Assembly: GCF_014306625.1 (NCBI RefSeq)
Contig: NZ_JACRYL010000004.1
Span: 124,001 to 188,000 of the forward strand
Direction: 5' to 3'
DNA from: Pedobacter fastidiosus
GTDB taxonomy: Bacteria > Bacteroidota > Bacteroidia > Sphingobacteriales > Sphingobacteriaceae
DNA length: 64,000 nucleotides
Part shown: positions 33,713 to 41,207 of the stretch, piece after piece
How the letters are laid out: each line of letters opens with the position of its first letter
Position numbering within the stretch: position 1 is the stretch's first letter
Made by a program: the position numbers and the translations under genes
Notes under the pieces: generated by a model
What the model was told of the DNA's origin: nothing
The model's database searches: none
The model's input: the letters and a program-made list of their open reading frames with translations, nothing else

Positions 33713-35113
33713 ATGAATGGATTGATTATGGCGGGGCAGTTGTTGCTCGGATTGTCTTTATTGGTAATATTACACGAATTGGGGCATTTTTTGGCAGCAA
33801 GGGCATTTGGTATTAAAGTAGAAAAGTTTTATTTATTTTTTGATGCTTGGGGGTTTAAACTTTTTAGTTTCAAAAAAGGTGATGTAGAATATGGTATTGG
33901 CTGGTTGCCCTTGGGTGGCTATGTTAAAATTGCCGGAATGATTGACGAAAGCATGGATACAGAGCAAATGGCTCAACCTGCTCAACCTTGGGAATTCCGT
34001 TCTAAACCAGCTTGGCAGCGATTAATTGTAATGCTAGGCGGTATTATCGTAAATGTTATCGTCGGTATTTTTATATTTTGGATGCTTACTTTTACATATG
34101 GAAAGAGCTATACTATAAATGAAAAATTAACTAATGGTATTGCTGTAGGGAATATTGGTAAAGAAATTGGTTTAAAAAATGGCGATAGAATTTTGGCCAT
34201 TAATGAGAATAAGCTAATCCGTTTTGAAGATGCAATTTCTAGCAAAGTTTTATTTGATGGTGCTAGATTGACAGTTTTAAGAGCTAATCAAACATTATAT
34301 ATTTCTGTTCCAGATACTATCTTAAACAAGCTTTCTAAAAATGATAAGGAAAACTTTATTTCTCCAAGATATACAATGGAACGAATTGATAAAGTTTCTG
34401 TTCCAGATCCTAGGATAGATGAGCAATCTTTCATTGGTAAAATACTGGATAAATTATTTGGAAGAAAATTTGAAAAGCCTATTTATCCGGCCTATAATGC
34501 AGGAATTAAACCTGGCGATAGTATTCTATCCGTTAATGAAAAGACTATCACTTTTCTTGATCAGTTTAAGGATGAGGTTTCTGCAAACAAGAATAAGAAA
34601 GTTTCTATTACTGCGTTGCGAAATGGTAAAAGAATAAGCTTTAGTCCTACAGTTAGTAAAGATGGAACAATTGGTGTCATTCCCAATGTAAAACTGCCAG
34701 AGTCTGCGCATATCGATTTCAGCTTCACTCAATCTTTACCAGAAGGAGCAGCTATGGCTTGGAGTACGTTTGTAGATAATGCGAAAGGTATTGGTAAAAT
34801 GATTACTGGGAAATTGAGTGCTCGTAACATTAGCAGTCCAATCGGGATTGCAAAAGTTTATGGAAGTACTTTTGATTGGGTTAAGTTTTGGACCTTAACA
34901 GGCCTAATATCAATGGCTTTGGCATTTATGAACTTATTGCCTATTCCGGGTTTAGATGGTGGCCATGTGGTATTCCTTTTAATCGAGATGGTACAACGTA
35001 AGCCTGTAAGCGAAAAAGTATTAGAGAAAGCACAAATTGTTGGCTTTGTTATTCTAATCTGTTTAATGGTGTTTGCTTTTGGTAATGATATTTTAAAATC
35101 CTTCGGTAAGTAA
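33713..35113 (+). CDS. rseP: RIP (site-2) zinc metalloprotease RseP
   Basis: This 466-aa polytopic protease cleaves membrane-bound anti-sigma factors and remnant signal peptides. It has the zinc motif HELGH (near residue 20), the membrane segment near 105-130, two PDZ-like regions between about 140 and 330, and the third zinc ligand motif NLLPIPGLDGGHV near 405. Its last 30 or so bases (35084-35116) are repeated exactly at 35909-35941, beyond a small inserted cassette. Length is typical for Bacteroidota RseP. Confidence 0.95.
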   Translation: MNGLIMAGQLLLGLSLLVILHELGHFLAARAFGIKVEKFYLFFDAWGFKLFSFKKGDVEYGIGWLPLGGYVKIAGMIDESMDTEQMAQPAQPWEFRSKPAWQRLIVMLGGIIVNVIVGIFIFWMLTFTYGKSYTINEKLTNGIAVGNIGKEIGLKNGDRILAINENKLIRFEDAISSKVLFDGARLTVLRANQTLYISVPDTILNKLSKNDKENFISPRYTMERIDKVSVPDPRIDEQSFIGKILDKLFGRKFEKPIYPAYNAGIKPGDSILSVNEKTITFLDQFKDEVSANKNKKVSITALRNGKRISFSPTVSKDGTIGVIPNVKLPESAHIDFSFTQSLPEGAAMAWSTFVDNAKGIGKMITGKLSARNISSPIGIAKVYGSTFDWVKFWTLTGLISMALAFMNLLPIPGLDGGHVVFLLIEMVQRKPVSEKVLEKAQIVGFVILICLMVFAFGNDILKSFGK

Positions 35114-35116
35114 AAC
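35084..35116. repeat. 33-bp direct repeat, copy 1 (end of rseP)
   Basis: Identical to 35909-35941 (starts AATGATATTTTAAAATCC, ends GTAAGTAAAAC) and contains the rseP stop codon. The following 40 bases are also similar between copies, but degenerate. The repeats bracket the cassette 35117-35908. Confidence 0.9.
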
Positions 35117-35183
35117 TAAGTTTATATAAATTTTTCAGATGTAAGTTTGATATCTGTAGCTTACAAATTTATCAATAGGGGAT

Positions 35184-35495
35184 ATGAAAATTTTTCAATA
35201 TATAGATCGCATTAATTTATTGCACAAACTTTTAAGAGAGAGTAAGACAGGTAGGCCTGAAACCCTAGCTCAAAGAATGCACGTTTCAAAATCTAGAATT
35301 CTTAGAATAATAGAAGAATTAAAATTAAACGGAGTTCCAATAAAATATTCGAGGCAGACTCAAACATATTATTACACTAAAAAATATGAGATGCACGCAT
35401 CTTTAATATTAAAACCATTGGATGAAATAGAAATCCAAAATATAAATGGCGGGTATTTAAATTCTATTAATCTCAGTGCTTTTTTTGTGCATTAA
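35184..35495 (+). CDS. Small HTH protein ending in a double-glycine leader-like motif
   Basis: This 103-aa protein has a winged or simple helix-turn-helix at about 5-70 (GRPETLAQRMHVSKSRILRIIEELK) like an HTH_11 domain. Its C-terminal tail then reads LDEIEIQNINGGYLNSINLSAFFVH: the segment up to ...NINGG resembles the cleavage site of double-glycine peptide leaders, leaving 13 residues after the glycines. The next gene encodes a typical double-glycine precursor. The HTH could be a regulator, or this may be a peptide precursor with an HTH-containing leader; both are inference. A purine-rich AGGGGAT precedes the ATG. Confidence 0.7.
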   Translation: MKIFQYIDRINLLHKLLRESKTGRPETLAQRMHVSKSRILRIIEELKLNGVPIKYSRQTQTYYYTKKYEMHASLILKPLDEIEIQNINGGYLNSINLSAFFVH

Positions 35496-35503
35496 AGAAG
35501 TAT

Positions 35504-35570
35504 AATTTAGTAGTCTCATATCAAAGGGTTTGTTATGAGAAATCTCTTAAAGAGTAGAAACCACTAAATT
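35504..35570 (+). ncRNA. Structured RNA (three-way junction) in the GG-peptide leader
   Basis: An outer stem AATTTAGTAGT (35504-35514) / ACCACTAAATT (35560-35570, one mismatch) encloses two hairpins, TCTCATA/TATGAGA (35514-35520 / 35534-35540) and CTCT-TAA-AGAG (35544-35554). It ends 8 bases before the start codon of the double-glycine peptide, where it could control translation. No known riboswitch was recognised. Confidence 0.45.
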
Positions 35571-35578
35571 AAATTATT

Positions 35579-35758
35579 ATGAAAAAGTTAGAAATTAAAA
35601 ATTTTAATGTTAAAGAATTAAAAATTGAAGATCAAAAAATAGTAAATGGCGGCGGGTTTGGTCCATTTAATTCTGGAATTAACTTGGCATTAAGGCTTTT
35701 CGGGACCTTTAATAGATATGGTAAAGATGACAGATATAATTCTTTAAACATGGTTTAA
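35579..35758 (+). CDS. Double-glycine-leader peptide precursor
   Basis: This 59-aa peptide begins MKKLEIKNFNVKELKIEDQK and reaches IVNGGG at residues 21-26, which is the pattern of Bacteroidota double-glycine natural-product or bacteriocin-type precursors cleaved by peptidase-containing ABC transporters. The mature part, about 34 residues after the glycines, is FGPFNSGINLALRLFGTF... with Gly, Phe and Asn and no cysteine, so a lanthionine- or disulfide-type product is unlikely. No transporter or maturation enzyme is encoded in this cassette; they would have to lie elsewhere. Confidence 0.72.
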   Translation: MKKLEIKNFNVKELKIEDQKIVNGGGFGPFNSGINLALRLFGTFNRYGKDDRYNSLNMV

Positions 35759-35773
35759 ATTAATCTTTAGAAT

Positions 35774-35896
35774 ATGAAAGTCGTTATTACTATTTTTATC
35801 CTCATAAATTTAATAAATGTTTCGTCACTTTTATATCGAAGATTTATTAAAGGAGAAGAGAAAATTCAGTGGAGAGAATATTTTTTTCTTTGGTAA
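35774..35896 (+). CDS. 40-aa single-span membrane peptide
   Basis: Starts 15 bases after the precursor gene. The sequence has one hydrophobic helix (residues 3-20) followed by a basic and aromatic tail (RRFIKGEEKIQWREYFFLW). It could be an immunity or accessory peptide of the preceding precursor; there is no homology evidence. Confidence 0.45.
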   Translation: MKVVITIFILINLINVSSLLYRRFIKGEEKIQWREYFFLW

Positions 35897-35908
35897 TAGA
35901 AATTTATC

Positions 35909-35941
35909 AATGATATTTTAAAATCCTTCGGTAAGTAAAAC
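35909..35941. repeat. 33-bp direct repeat, copy 2
   Basis: Exact copy of the rseP 3' end (35084-35116), outside any gene. It is followed by the terminator that fits rseP, so this side looks like the original downstream flank. Confidence 0.9.
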
Positions 35942-35957
35942 GAATTTTATATAATTG

Positions 35958-36007
35958 CCGCTGATGTAAGTTTTGATAAATTCAAAGTCTTATATCAGCG
36001 GTTTTTT
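35958..36007 (+). terminator. Terminator downstream of the GG-peptide cassette (probably original rseP terminator)
   Basis: Stem CCGCTGATGTAAG (35958-35970) / CTTATATCAGCGG (35989-36001), 12 of 13 bp, followed by TTTTTT. A decayed version of the same hairpin is visible after rseP at about 35136-35166. hscB starts only 13 bases later. Confidence 0.7.
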
Positions 36008-36019
36008 AATTTAAGAAAG

Positions 36020-36559
36020 ATGAGTGCGACAAAACAACTTCCCAATTATTTTGAGTTTTACGAATTGCCAGTTCAGTTTAATCCTGATTTGAATGCGGTT
36101 AAAACCAAATTCTATGCTTTTAGCAAAAAGTATCATCCAGATTTTTTTGCTAATGAAAGCGACGAAAAGCAGCAGGAAGTTTTAGATTTATCTACTTTAA
36201 ATAACAAAGCCTATCAAGTTTTAAGTAATCCACAAAAACGACTTAAATACGTTTTAGAACTAAAAGGTATTGTAGAAACAGATGAAGGATACCAATTACC
36301 GCAATCTTTTTTAATGGAGATGATGGATGTAAATGAGGCCTTGATGGATTTGGAATTTGAACCGGATGCAGAAAAATTAGAACAGGTTAATCGAGATGTA
36401 GATGCAATTGAGCATCAATTGGTTGATGAATTAGCAAATTTAACTACACAGTTTGATTCTAAAAATGAAGATGCCGAGCAAATATTGTTAGCCATTAAAG
36501 ATCTTTATTATCGCCAGAAATACATTAGCAGGATCAGAGAGCGTTTGCCTAAAGATTAG
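36020..36559 (+). CDS. hscB: Fe-S cluster assembly co-chaperone HscB
   Basis: This 179-aa J-domain protein assists HscA and the IscU scaffold in iron-sulfur cluster transfer. The N-terminal J domain has the HPD motif in SKKYHPDFFANES near 35-47 and NKAYQVLSNPQKRLKYVLEL near 65-85; the C-terminal helices (LMEMMDVNEALMD near 97 and YYRQKYISRIRERL at the end) match the HscB-specific three-helix domain. It is monocistronic here. Confidence 0.85.
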   Translation: MSATKQLPNYFEFYELPVQFNPDLNAVKTKFYAFSKKYHPDFFANESDEKQQEVLDLSTLNNKAYQVLSNPQKRLKYVLELKGIVETDEGYQLPQSFLMEMMDVNEALMDLEFEPDAEKLEQVNRDVDAIEHQLVDELANLTTQFDSKNEDAEQILLAIKDLYYRQKYISRIRERLPKD

Positions 36560-36590
36560 TTAAACATACCGCTTTTTTAAAATCAATTGA

Positions 36591-37175
36591 TCAAAACTGT
36601 TTTGGCTTCAATTTCTGACCAGCGAACATCACAATTTCAGTAATTCTATTTTGTCTGGTTTCTGGTCGTTTGGCTAAAACAATCCATTGGAGCATCGCTT
36701 TTCTGACCGATTTACTCAAGCTTAAAAAAAAGTCTTTCGAACCATTTTTTATTGTGAATTCTTTATCTAAATCCTCTGGAATTAAGAGTTCTTCAACTTC
36801 ATCTAGAATTGTCCAAGATCCGTTTTGTTTTGCTTTTTCAATGCTTTCAAAACCTGCGGTCATCATCATTTCTGCTTCAATGAGATATGCAATTTTCACT
36901 TTGTTTACTTTAGACCAAGTTCCGTTTGGTTTTCTTTTACTGAAGAACTGAATAAACTTTTCATCATCTACAGTTTTTCGAATACTGTCAATCCAGCCAA
37001 AACAAAGGGCTTCATCTACAGCATCACCCCAGGAGATACTCGGTTTTGCAGATTTCTTCTTGTACTGAACAAGCCAGACGGCTGGTTTTGAACTATGATT
37101 TTTTTCTAACCATTGTCTCCATTCTTGTCGGCTTGCTGGGCAAAAAATTTCTATATCTTTTTCCTTTTTAATCAT
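36591..37175 (-). CDS. YdeI/OmpD-associated family protein
   Basis: This 194-aa protein fits the family with PASRQEWRQWLEKNH near 12, AVDEALCFGWIDSIRK near 55-70, FSKRKPNGTWSKVN near 84 and VRKAMLQWIVLAKRPETRQNRI near 160-181 (OmdA domain). Its function is poorly defined. The ATG at 37175 (MIKKEKDIEIF) is preferred to the upstream start at 37289, which would add hydrophobic non-family residues overlapping the neighbour. It follows the DUF1569 gene by 8 bases. Confidence 0.85.
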   Translation of the reverse strand: MIKKEKDIEIFCPASRQEWRQWLEKNHSSKPAVWLVQYKKKSAKPSISWGDAVDEALCFGWIDSIRKTVDDEKFIQFFSKRKPNGTWSKVNKVKIAYLIEAEMMMTAGFESIEKAKQNGSWTILDEVEELLIPEDLDKEFTIKNGSKDFFLSLSKSVRKAMLQWIVLAKRPETRQNRITEIVMFAGQKLKPKQF

Positions 37176-37183
37176 GATGTAAA

Positions 37184-37636
37184 TTAAGAACCAAACTGCC
37201 TTAAATGATGATCGAAATGTTTCCATTGCATCAGCGCCCATTCGTTTGGTGTAAGTGGTCCAAAAAAAGCTTGCGGATGTGCGGTGCATTTTGAAGGTCC
37301 GCCTTCAGAAAATGCCTTTATTTGGCTAATCACTTTGACTTTTTCCGTTTCGAAATCTGGATTACCCGTAATGATGTAGCTTTTATCAGTTGCACTATTT
37401 TTAGGAAAGGGTTGTTCACTAAAAAACTTTGGCTTTAAGAGCTTGCCAAAAAGGCGACCGACAAATCCCAGTCTTTCAGGATTATGAAGTCCCATTGCAG
37501 TTTCCAAAGAAGCGTTGCAGTGCGCCAACATTTGATTTACATTCATTTTTCCCCATTGCTTTTGAGCAGTTGGCATTAAATTTTCAATTCGTGATAAAAT
37601 TCCATCAGTATCGGAAGGATTGAATAAGTTATTCAT
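37184..37636 (-). CDS. DUF1569 (DinB-like) protein
   Basis: The 150-aa protein has MNVNQMLAHCNASLETAMG near 30-48, FGPLTPNEWALMQWKHFDHHLRQFG at the end and the overall DUF1569 length, a DinB-like four-helix fold with possible metal-binding histidines (H37, H141-H142 region). Co-directional with the YdeI-like gene downstream. The substrate is unknown. Confidence 0.82.
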   Translation of the reverse strand: MNNLFNPSDTDGILSRIENLMPTAQKQWGKMNVNQMLAHCNASLETAMGLHNPERLGFVGRLFGKLLKPKFFSEQPFPKNSATDKSYIITGNPDFETEKVKVISQIKAFSEGGPSKCTAHPQAFFGPLTPNEWALMQWKHFDHHLRQFGS

Positions 37637-37706
37637 TTTTAATTTTTTGTTTATGCCACAAAACTAATGGAGCGTAATGACAGCCCTATGTCAGGGGTTG
37701 AAAAAA

Positions 37707-38399
37707 TTAATGGTAACGTTCAAAATATTCTTGTAAAGTCATTTTATGTGGCGAGAATTTCTCGGTAAGAATTTCCAGTTTTTTAATTCTATCTATCCTG
37801 AAAAACCTAAACTCATTACGCAAACGACACCAAGCTAATAACAGCCAATTTTCTTGCGTACTTACTAATGCAAATGGTTCTATCAATCTTTCGGTAGTAT
37901 TATTTGCTTCATTGGTGTATTCAATTTTTATCAAATAGAAATTTGTGAGCGCAAATTGTAAATCAGACAGGTTATGGCTATTTCTTTCGTTGTTGTAGTT
38001 TTGGTTAAATCTTGTTCGTTCTGCAAGTAGATTTGCTTTATCTTTTATTTTATGACCTAAAACGGCTTTGATTTTTTCAATCGCATCTAAGTAATCTTTA
38101 ACAAATGATGAATCTTTATTTTTTAATACAAGTTGTTCGGCTAGGATTAAGGCATTGGCTTGAGTTTCGGTAAACATAATTGGTGGAACCCTGTAGCCTT
38201 CCATTAAAGTATAGCCTTTCCCGTCTTCAGTTATTATCGGAACTCCCGATTTCTCTAGTGCTCTAATATCTCTATAAATCGTTCTAACACTTACTGTAAA
38301 TTTCTTTGCCAGTTCGGTAGCGGTCAAAAGTCGTTTGGTTTGCAATTGGGTTAAAATTGCAGTTAACCGCGAAAGCCTCTTAGTGTCGTTTTCGTTCAT
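37707..38399 (-). CDS. YafY-family transcriptional regulator (HTH + WYL)
   Basis: This 230-aa regulator has an N-terminal HTH_11 (TATELAKKFTVSVRTIYRDIRALEKSGVP at about 22-50) and a C-terminal WYL domain (YTNEANNTTERLIEPFALV...WLLLAWCRLRNEFRFFRIDRI at about 155-210). Such proteins usually regulate nearby genes, here probably the two minus-strand genes downstream. Its gene ends the core segment just before the integrated element. Confidence 0.9.
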   Translation of the reverse strand: MNENDTKRLSRLTAILTQLQTKRLLTATELAKKFTVSVRTIYRDIRALEKSGVPIITEDGKGYTLMEGYRVPPIMFTETQANALILAEQLVLKNKDSSFVKDYLDAIEKIKAVLGHKIKDKANLLAERTRFNQNYNNERNSHNLSDLQFALTNFYLIKIEYTNEANNTTERLIEPFALVSTQENWLLLAWCRLRNEFRFFRIDRIKKLEILTEKFSPHKMTLQEYFERYH

Positions 38400-38584
38400 T
38401 CTTTAGGATTTCAAGCCTGGAATTAATTGTTGTAGTATAATTTGATCTAGCTCCTAGCTAAGATATAAAATAATAATAAATCAAATTTTTTAGTAATTAC
38501 TAAATCGAAATCTGTTAATTACGGGTTTGTTTTCAAGAAGATTCTATGATTTTCAGCCAAAAATAAAGACTTTAAAAAGAGAAA

Positions 38585-38615
38585 GCCTTAACAGTCAATA
38601 TGTTAAGGCTTTTTT
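38585..38615. terminator. Hairpin terminator left of attL
   Basis: Perfect 9-bp stem GCCTTAACA/TGTTAAGGC with a 7-base loop and TTTTTT on the + strand; on the - strand it is also followed by T-rich sequence. Before integration it would have lain directly after tRNA-Leu (minus strand) and is probably that gene's original terminator. Confidence 0.7.
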
Positions 38616-38621
38616 ATTCTC

Positions 38622-38639
38622 TGTACCCAGTGCCGGAAT
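38622..38639. repeat. attL, 18-bp copy of the tRNA-Leu 3' end
   Basis: TGTACCCAGTGCCGGAAT is identical to 44547-44564, where it covers the last bases of the tRNA gene. The sequence here diverges right after this point (ACATTT instead of CGAACC), showing it is only the tRNA 3' fragment. Confidence 0.88.
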
Positions 38640-38765
38640 ACATTTATCAAAATGTTAGAGTTTACAAAACTTTAATAAAGACAATAGAAATGCCTATTTA
38701 ATGCAATTAATGCACTTTATTGATATTTTAAAATAAAATGAGATATAGTAGGATTTAGTTAAAAC

Positions 38766-38802
38766 TGTACCTAAATTTGTACCTAACAATCAAATCGGGT
38801 AC
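38766..38802. promoter_or_regulatory. Repeated GTACC boxes ahead of the integrase (possible arm sites and promoter)
   Basis: TGTACCTA (38766-38773), TTTGTACCTA (38776-38785) and, inverted, GGTAC (38798-38802) lie within 40 bases of the integrase start. TTTGTACCCA and CGTACCC recur near attR (44483-44503). The spacing suggests integrase arm-type binding sites. A -7-like TAAATTTG (38772-38779) overlaps them, so the integrase could repress itself. Confidence 0.4.
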
Positions 38803-38805
38803 AGT

Positions 38806-40137
38806 ATGGCAAAGCCTAAATTTTATTTAGATACTTTAATAAGCGCAAAAGGAACACAAGCAATAAAAATGCTTTATTCATTTAATGGGCAAAGGTTAAA
38901 ATACCATACACAAGTAAGTGTAAATGAAAAGCATTTTCAACCTAAGTGCAACACAAGCACCAACATTAAACCAATTAAGACAATTGCACCCTACGGAGAA
39001 CAGCATAATAAAAGACTTGCAGATATTGCATTAGATGCTGTTAATATCGTTACAGAAACCAAAGGCGAAAACTTAAATGTGAAATATATTCGTGAGCAAT
39101 TGGACTTAATCTATAAACCAAAGCCAGCCGAACCCGAACCAGCCCCCAAATTTAAGCACAATTTAATTAGCTATTTAGAGCAAATGATTGCTGACAGCAT
39201 AAGTGGAAAACGTTTAATTTCAATTGGTAAAAGTGCAGGAAATAGATATACTCGAAACACAATTAAAAATTACGGAATTACAATCTCTGCTATTAGGAGA
39301 TATATGCAATTCCATCACATCAGCATCTTACCCCTAGAGGAAATAAATAAAGATTTCTATGAGGCTTTTAGATTTTACTGCTATAACGAAGAAAAAAAGG
39401 AAGTAAGCACGTTTGCCAGCTACATAAAAGATATTAAAACCGTAATGAGCGAAACTGGCTCAACTGAATTTAAAGCCAAAGATTTTATAATGCCCAGCTA
39501 CGAAGCTGACACGCTTTATTTAACATTAGAGCAAATTGATAAAATAGCAAGTTTAGATTTATCAGACTACAAAAAAACAGTACAGCATATCAGAGGCAAA
39601 ATAATTGAACAATTAAGTTATGCCTCTTTAGATAAAGCAAGGGATTTATTTTTAATTGGATGTTTTACAGGATTACGGTTTAGCGATTTTAATACTTTAG
39701 AACCTAAAAGTATTGATGGCAGTTTTATAAAGGTTAAACAGATTAAAACGGGAGGCAGAATAACTATACCAATAATGAGCCGTTTGCGCCCGGTTTTGGA
39801 AAAATACTCAAACAACCTACCTACACTATCAAATCAAAAATTTAACGATTATATAAAAGAAGTTGCAAAACTTGCAGACTTAACAGAGGAGCGCAAAGTA
39901 ACGGATACCAAAGGCAATACAAAAAACGAAACCATACATCCTTTGTATAGCCTTATTACCTCCCATTGTTGCAGACGTAGTTATGCTACCAATATGTTTA
40001 AAGCAGGTGTACCGCCAATGCTTATTATGAGTGCAACTGGACACAAAACAGAAACCAGTTTTTTAAAATATATCCGGGCAAACAATGAAGATAAAGCAAA
40101 TTTATTGGCAGAAACATTAAAAAAATTAGGATTGTAG
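38806..40137 (+). CDS. Tyrosine site-specific integrase
   Basis: This 443-aa Bacteroidota-type recombinase should catalyse integration and excision of the element at tRNA-Leu. An arm-binding N-terminal domain (1-120) precedes a SAM-like core-binding domain (about 135-235) and the catalytic domain. Catalytic residues are complete: Arg291 in GCFTGLRFSDF, a Lys region in KTGGRITIP, His387 and Arg390 in SHCCRRSYATNMF, His413 in ATGHKTETSF and Tyr422 in FLKYIR. It is the gene nearest attL and reads into the element. Confidence 0.95.
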   Translation: MAKPKFYLDTLISAKGTQAIKMLYSFNGQRLKYHTQVSVNEKHFQPKCNTSTNIKPIKTIAPYGEQHNKRLADIALDAVNIVTETKGENLNVKYIREQLDLIYKPKPAEPEPAPKFKHNLISYLEQMIADSISGKRLISIGKSAGNRYTRNTIKNYGITISAIRRYMQFHHISILPLEEINKDFYEAFRFYCYNEEKKEVSTFASYIKDIKTVMSETGSTEFKAKDFIMPSYEADTLYLTLEQIDKIASLDLSDYKKTVQHIRGKIIEQLSYASLDKARDLFLIGCFTGLRFSDFNTLEPKSIDGSFIKVKQIKTGGRITIPIMSRLRPVLEKYSNNLPTLSNQKFNDYIKEVAKLADLTEERKVTDTKGNTKNETIHPLYSLITSHCCRRSYATNMFKAGVPPMLIMSATGHKTETSFLKYIRANNEDKANLLAETLKKLGL

Positions 40138-40140
40138 CGC

Positions 40141-40821
40141 ATGGAAAAATATATAAAGATGATGGATAGTACAATTCTTTCTTTTGAACGAAAGTATCCA
40201 AACTGTGCCGAATTTATTAAAGATGAAATTCCGAATATAAAAAATGAAACCCTAGCATCTATAAAAAGATACCAAGAGGATATTGAAGTATTAGGCAATG
40301 AAAAAGTAACCCCCATATTGGAGGCTTTTTTAATTTCTGCAATAGAACTATATAATTTAGGAATTGACTATTTACAACCTCATAATGATAATGATTTCAA
40401 GAGTGCTGCCGATAGTATATTGTTAGGAATGTTAGAAATAATGTGGATTAAATCTCTTTTAAAGGAAATCAAGCAAACTAATTCAATTCCAAAAGATAAT
40501 ACAGTTTTTGAAAATTTAACTGATGCTGCGGTTAATGAAAAAGCAATGTATCAGATACTAGCACTTTTGGTTGAAGCTGATTTAATTGATAGGGAAACTA
40601 ATAACTTCAAAGACAGCGCAAACGGACATAAAGGACATTTTATAAGCACGATTATTTTATTCTTTGAAAAGAACTACCTAAAAAGAAAACCAACCCATGC
40701 GGAATATCTAAATATTTGTAAAAACAGTTTTAAATTAGAGGTAAGTATCGGTACTATAAAAAAGACTAATGCACACCCTTATAGTTCTCTTACAATCCCT
40801 CCATTTAACTCAAACGATTAG
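40141..40821 (+). CDS. Element protein of unknown function (226 aa)
   Basis: Not recognised. It starts 3 bases after the integrase stop, so it is co-transcribed. The protein is mostly helical (FERKYPNCAEFIKDEIPNIK, VTPILEAFLISAIELYNLG), with a C-terminal part of short basic helices (KNYLKRKPTHAEYLNICKNSF) that might bind nucleic acid. Such proteins often sit directly behind integrases in Bacteroidota mobile elements. Confidence 0.7.
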   Translation: MEKYIKMMDSTILSFERKYPNCAEFIKDEIPNIKNETLASIKRYQEDIEVLGNEKVTPILEAFLISAIELYNLGIDYLQPHNDNDFKSAADSILLGMLEIMWIKSLLKEIKQTNSIPKDNTVFENLTDAAVNEKAMYQILALLVEADLIDRETNNFKDSANGHKGHFISTIILFFEKNYLKRKPTHAEYLNICKNSFKLEVSIGTIKKTNAHPYSSLTIPPFNSND

Positions 40822-40922
40822 ACAGTTTAGACTTTAAGAGATAAGTCTAAACTGTCTAATCAACATATTCTTTTTAAATAAATTGCAGTAAGATATTTGC
40901 CTCTGTACCAATTATACAGCAA

Positions 40923-41207
40923 ATGGAAAATATCATTCTTACTTCAATTAACCTACATAGTTTAGAGTTAATTATTCAAAAAAGCGTTACCGCAGCAATG
41001 GCGTTATCTATGCCAGAAAAAACGTTAAAAGAACCAGATCAAACATTTTCAATCCCAGAGTTAGCGGAATACCTAAAGGTTACTAAAGCAACAATACACG
41101 CCTATAAGAAGCGAGGTATTTTCAAATATTACCAGACTGGCAGAACTGTATTTTTCAAAAAATCAGAAGTTGATGCAGCTTTAGCCATTGGCAAAAAGAA
41201 AGGGTAA
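40923..41207 (+). CDS. Excisionase-like (AlpA/HTH_17) DNA-binding protein
   Basis: This 94-aa protein ends in a MerR-type/HTH_17 domain: FSIPELAEYLKVTKATIHAYKKRGIFKYYQTGRTVFFKKSEVDAAL at about 42-87. HTH_17 proteins in mobile elements act as excisionases or as activators such as AlpA. Its stop and the start of the Rep gene overlap (41205-41209), so the two are coupled. Confidence 0.8.
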   Translation: MENIILTSINLHSLELIIQKSVTAAMALSMPEKTLKEPDQTFSIPELAEYLKVTKATIHAYKKRGIFKYYQTGRTVFFKKSEVDAALAIGKKKG

